Shown here one piece after another: positions 63,585 to 64,000 of a stretch of DNA of 64,000 nucleotides. This DNA is from an uncultured Prevotella sp. (GTDB lineage Bacteria; Bacteroidota; Bacteroidia; Bacteroidales; Bacteroidaceae), in the NCBI GenBank assembly GCA_902798285.1, contig CADBVZ010000008.1, positions 1 through 64,000 on the forward strand, in the 5' to 3' direction. The notes below the pieces were generated by a model, which worked only from the letters and a program-made list of their open reading frames with translations, searched no databases and was not told where the DNA came from. Every line of letters begins with the position of its first letter. The first letter of the stretch is position 1. A program made the translations under genes and the position numbers.

Positions 63585-64000
63585 AATCGATGGTTGTAAA
63601 AATCTAATCGTTCGTTCAGTTTCATCTTGGCGAATCTCCGCCATTCTGTGGCCTCGCCCTTCAAATAATCCAGATCATGCATTCTGGCGTATGCCTCCAT
63701 CTCGAAGGGGTTCAGCAGATAGGCGCCATGTTTCATTTTCCGGTTGGCAGGGAGCGCCTTCAGCCAGTACCATATATATAATAGGTAGAAGCGCATCCAC
63801 GAATCGCCACACGATTGGGCCTGTCTGAGATGAATCATCTCGTGATTCTTCATTTCCGAAAAGCCCTTGTTAAACTGATCGGCATCGGTCTGGGTGGGTG
63901 TCAGAATGGTACCAAAGAAGGTCAACCCCTCGTAGCCCTTACGCAGCCAGAAGGAGTTCACCACAGCAGGCATATCCGCCACCTTACTCGGACGAACAGC
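63581..64000 (-). CDS. HExxH protein, truncated by the window edge
   Basis: The frame is open to base 64000 without a start I can trust: the first ATG inside is at 63971-63973, but the residues before it (AVRPSKVAD) continue in frame, so the true start is probably beyond the window. The visible 140 residues include HEMIHLRQAQ, an HExxH metal-binding pattern like those of small metallopeptidases, and a hydrophobic YLLYIWYWL segment. Similar short Bacteroidota proteins are annotated as hypothetical or M56-like domains; function unknown. ATGA-coupled to the EamA gene. Confidence 0.6.
   Translation of the reverse strand, partial: AVRPSKVADMPAVVNSFWLRKGYEGLTFFGTILTPTQTDADQFNKGFSEMKNHEMIHLRQAQSCGDSWMRFYLLYIWYWLKALPANRKMKHGAYLLNPFEMEAYARMHDLDYLKGEATEWRRFAKMKLNERLDFYNHRL

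Overview
The window reads as chromosomal backbone of a Bacteroidales bacterium, most likely Prevotella or a close relative. Supporting signs are Bacteroidota-type promoters (TAnnTTTG -7 boxes, usually seen as TACCTTTG or TAATTTTG) upstream of most transcription units, an RprX/RprY two-component pair, BACON, DUF4861 and DUF4348 proteins, a GldB-like lipoprotein, a SPOR lipoprotein, and an EF-G paralogue of the EF-G2 type. I see no rRNA, tRNA, CRISPR array, prophage or transposase. The GenBank-style organism name cannot be read from the sequence, so the genus is an inference.

Layout. 0.1-5.3 kb: PBP1A (minus), then a pyrB-pyrI-glyA run (plus). 5.3-15.1 kb: a BACON lipoprotein, two DUF4861 proteins around a dipeptidyl peptidase IV and a GldB-like lipoprotein, a glycosyltransferase and mtaB. 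15.1-16.2 kb: a 57-residue lipoprotein gene and the only long gene-free stretch, filled with phased palindromes. 16.2-22.4 kb: rpsF-rpsR-rplI, rprXY, and the EF-G2-like factor. 22.5-27.3 kb: hemW, a membrane lipoprotein, a U32 (RlhA-like) protein and metA. 27.3-36.0 kb: a tight minus-strand operon encoding a zinc-ribbon protein, a membrane Ser/Thr kinase, a four-module AAA+ protein, an FHA protein and a PP2C phosphatase. 36.1-43.0 kb: LolA-like/ABC-F/M13 peptidase operon and tex. 43.0-50.1 kb: thrS-infC-rpmI-rplT and a SPOR-ruvX-def-TPR run. 50.2-55.0 kb: three small envelope proteins, DUF4348-murB-MBL, pheS. 55.0-62.5 kb: a SpoIIE-type phosphatase facing two periplasmic-sensor histidine kinases. 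62.7-64.0 kb: an EamA transporter and an edge-truncated gene.

Three things stand out. First, an undescribed-looking repeat architecture: 17-nt imperfect palindromes repeated at an exact 22-bp step. At least two arrays sit in the 15.5-16.2 kb gap and one four-unit array lies in frame inside the ABC-F gene; the palindromes are kept while their sequences differ. Second, heptanucleotide (period-7) repeats of the GGTGAGA type, read in frame in hemW, mtaB and a DUF4861 gene and also present between genes. Third, the kinase/phosphatase/FHA/AAA+/zinc-ribbon operon, whose kinase begins with six regularly spaced Thr-containing repeats that could be docking sites for the FHA partner. Two further proteins have altered active sites: EF-G2 lacks the catalytic His of the DxPGH motif, and one sensor kinase has Gln where the H-box His should be.
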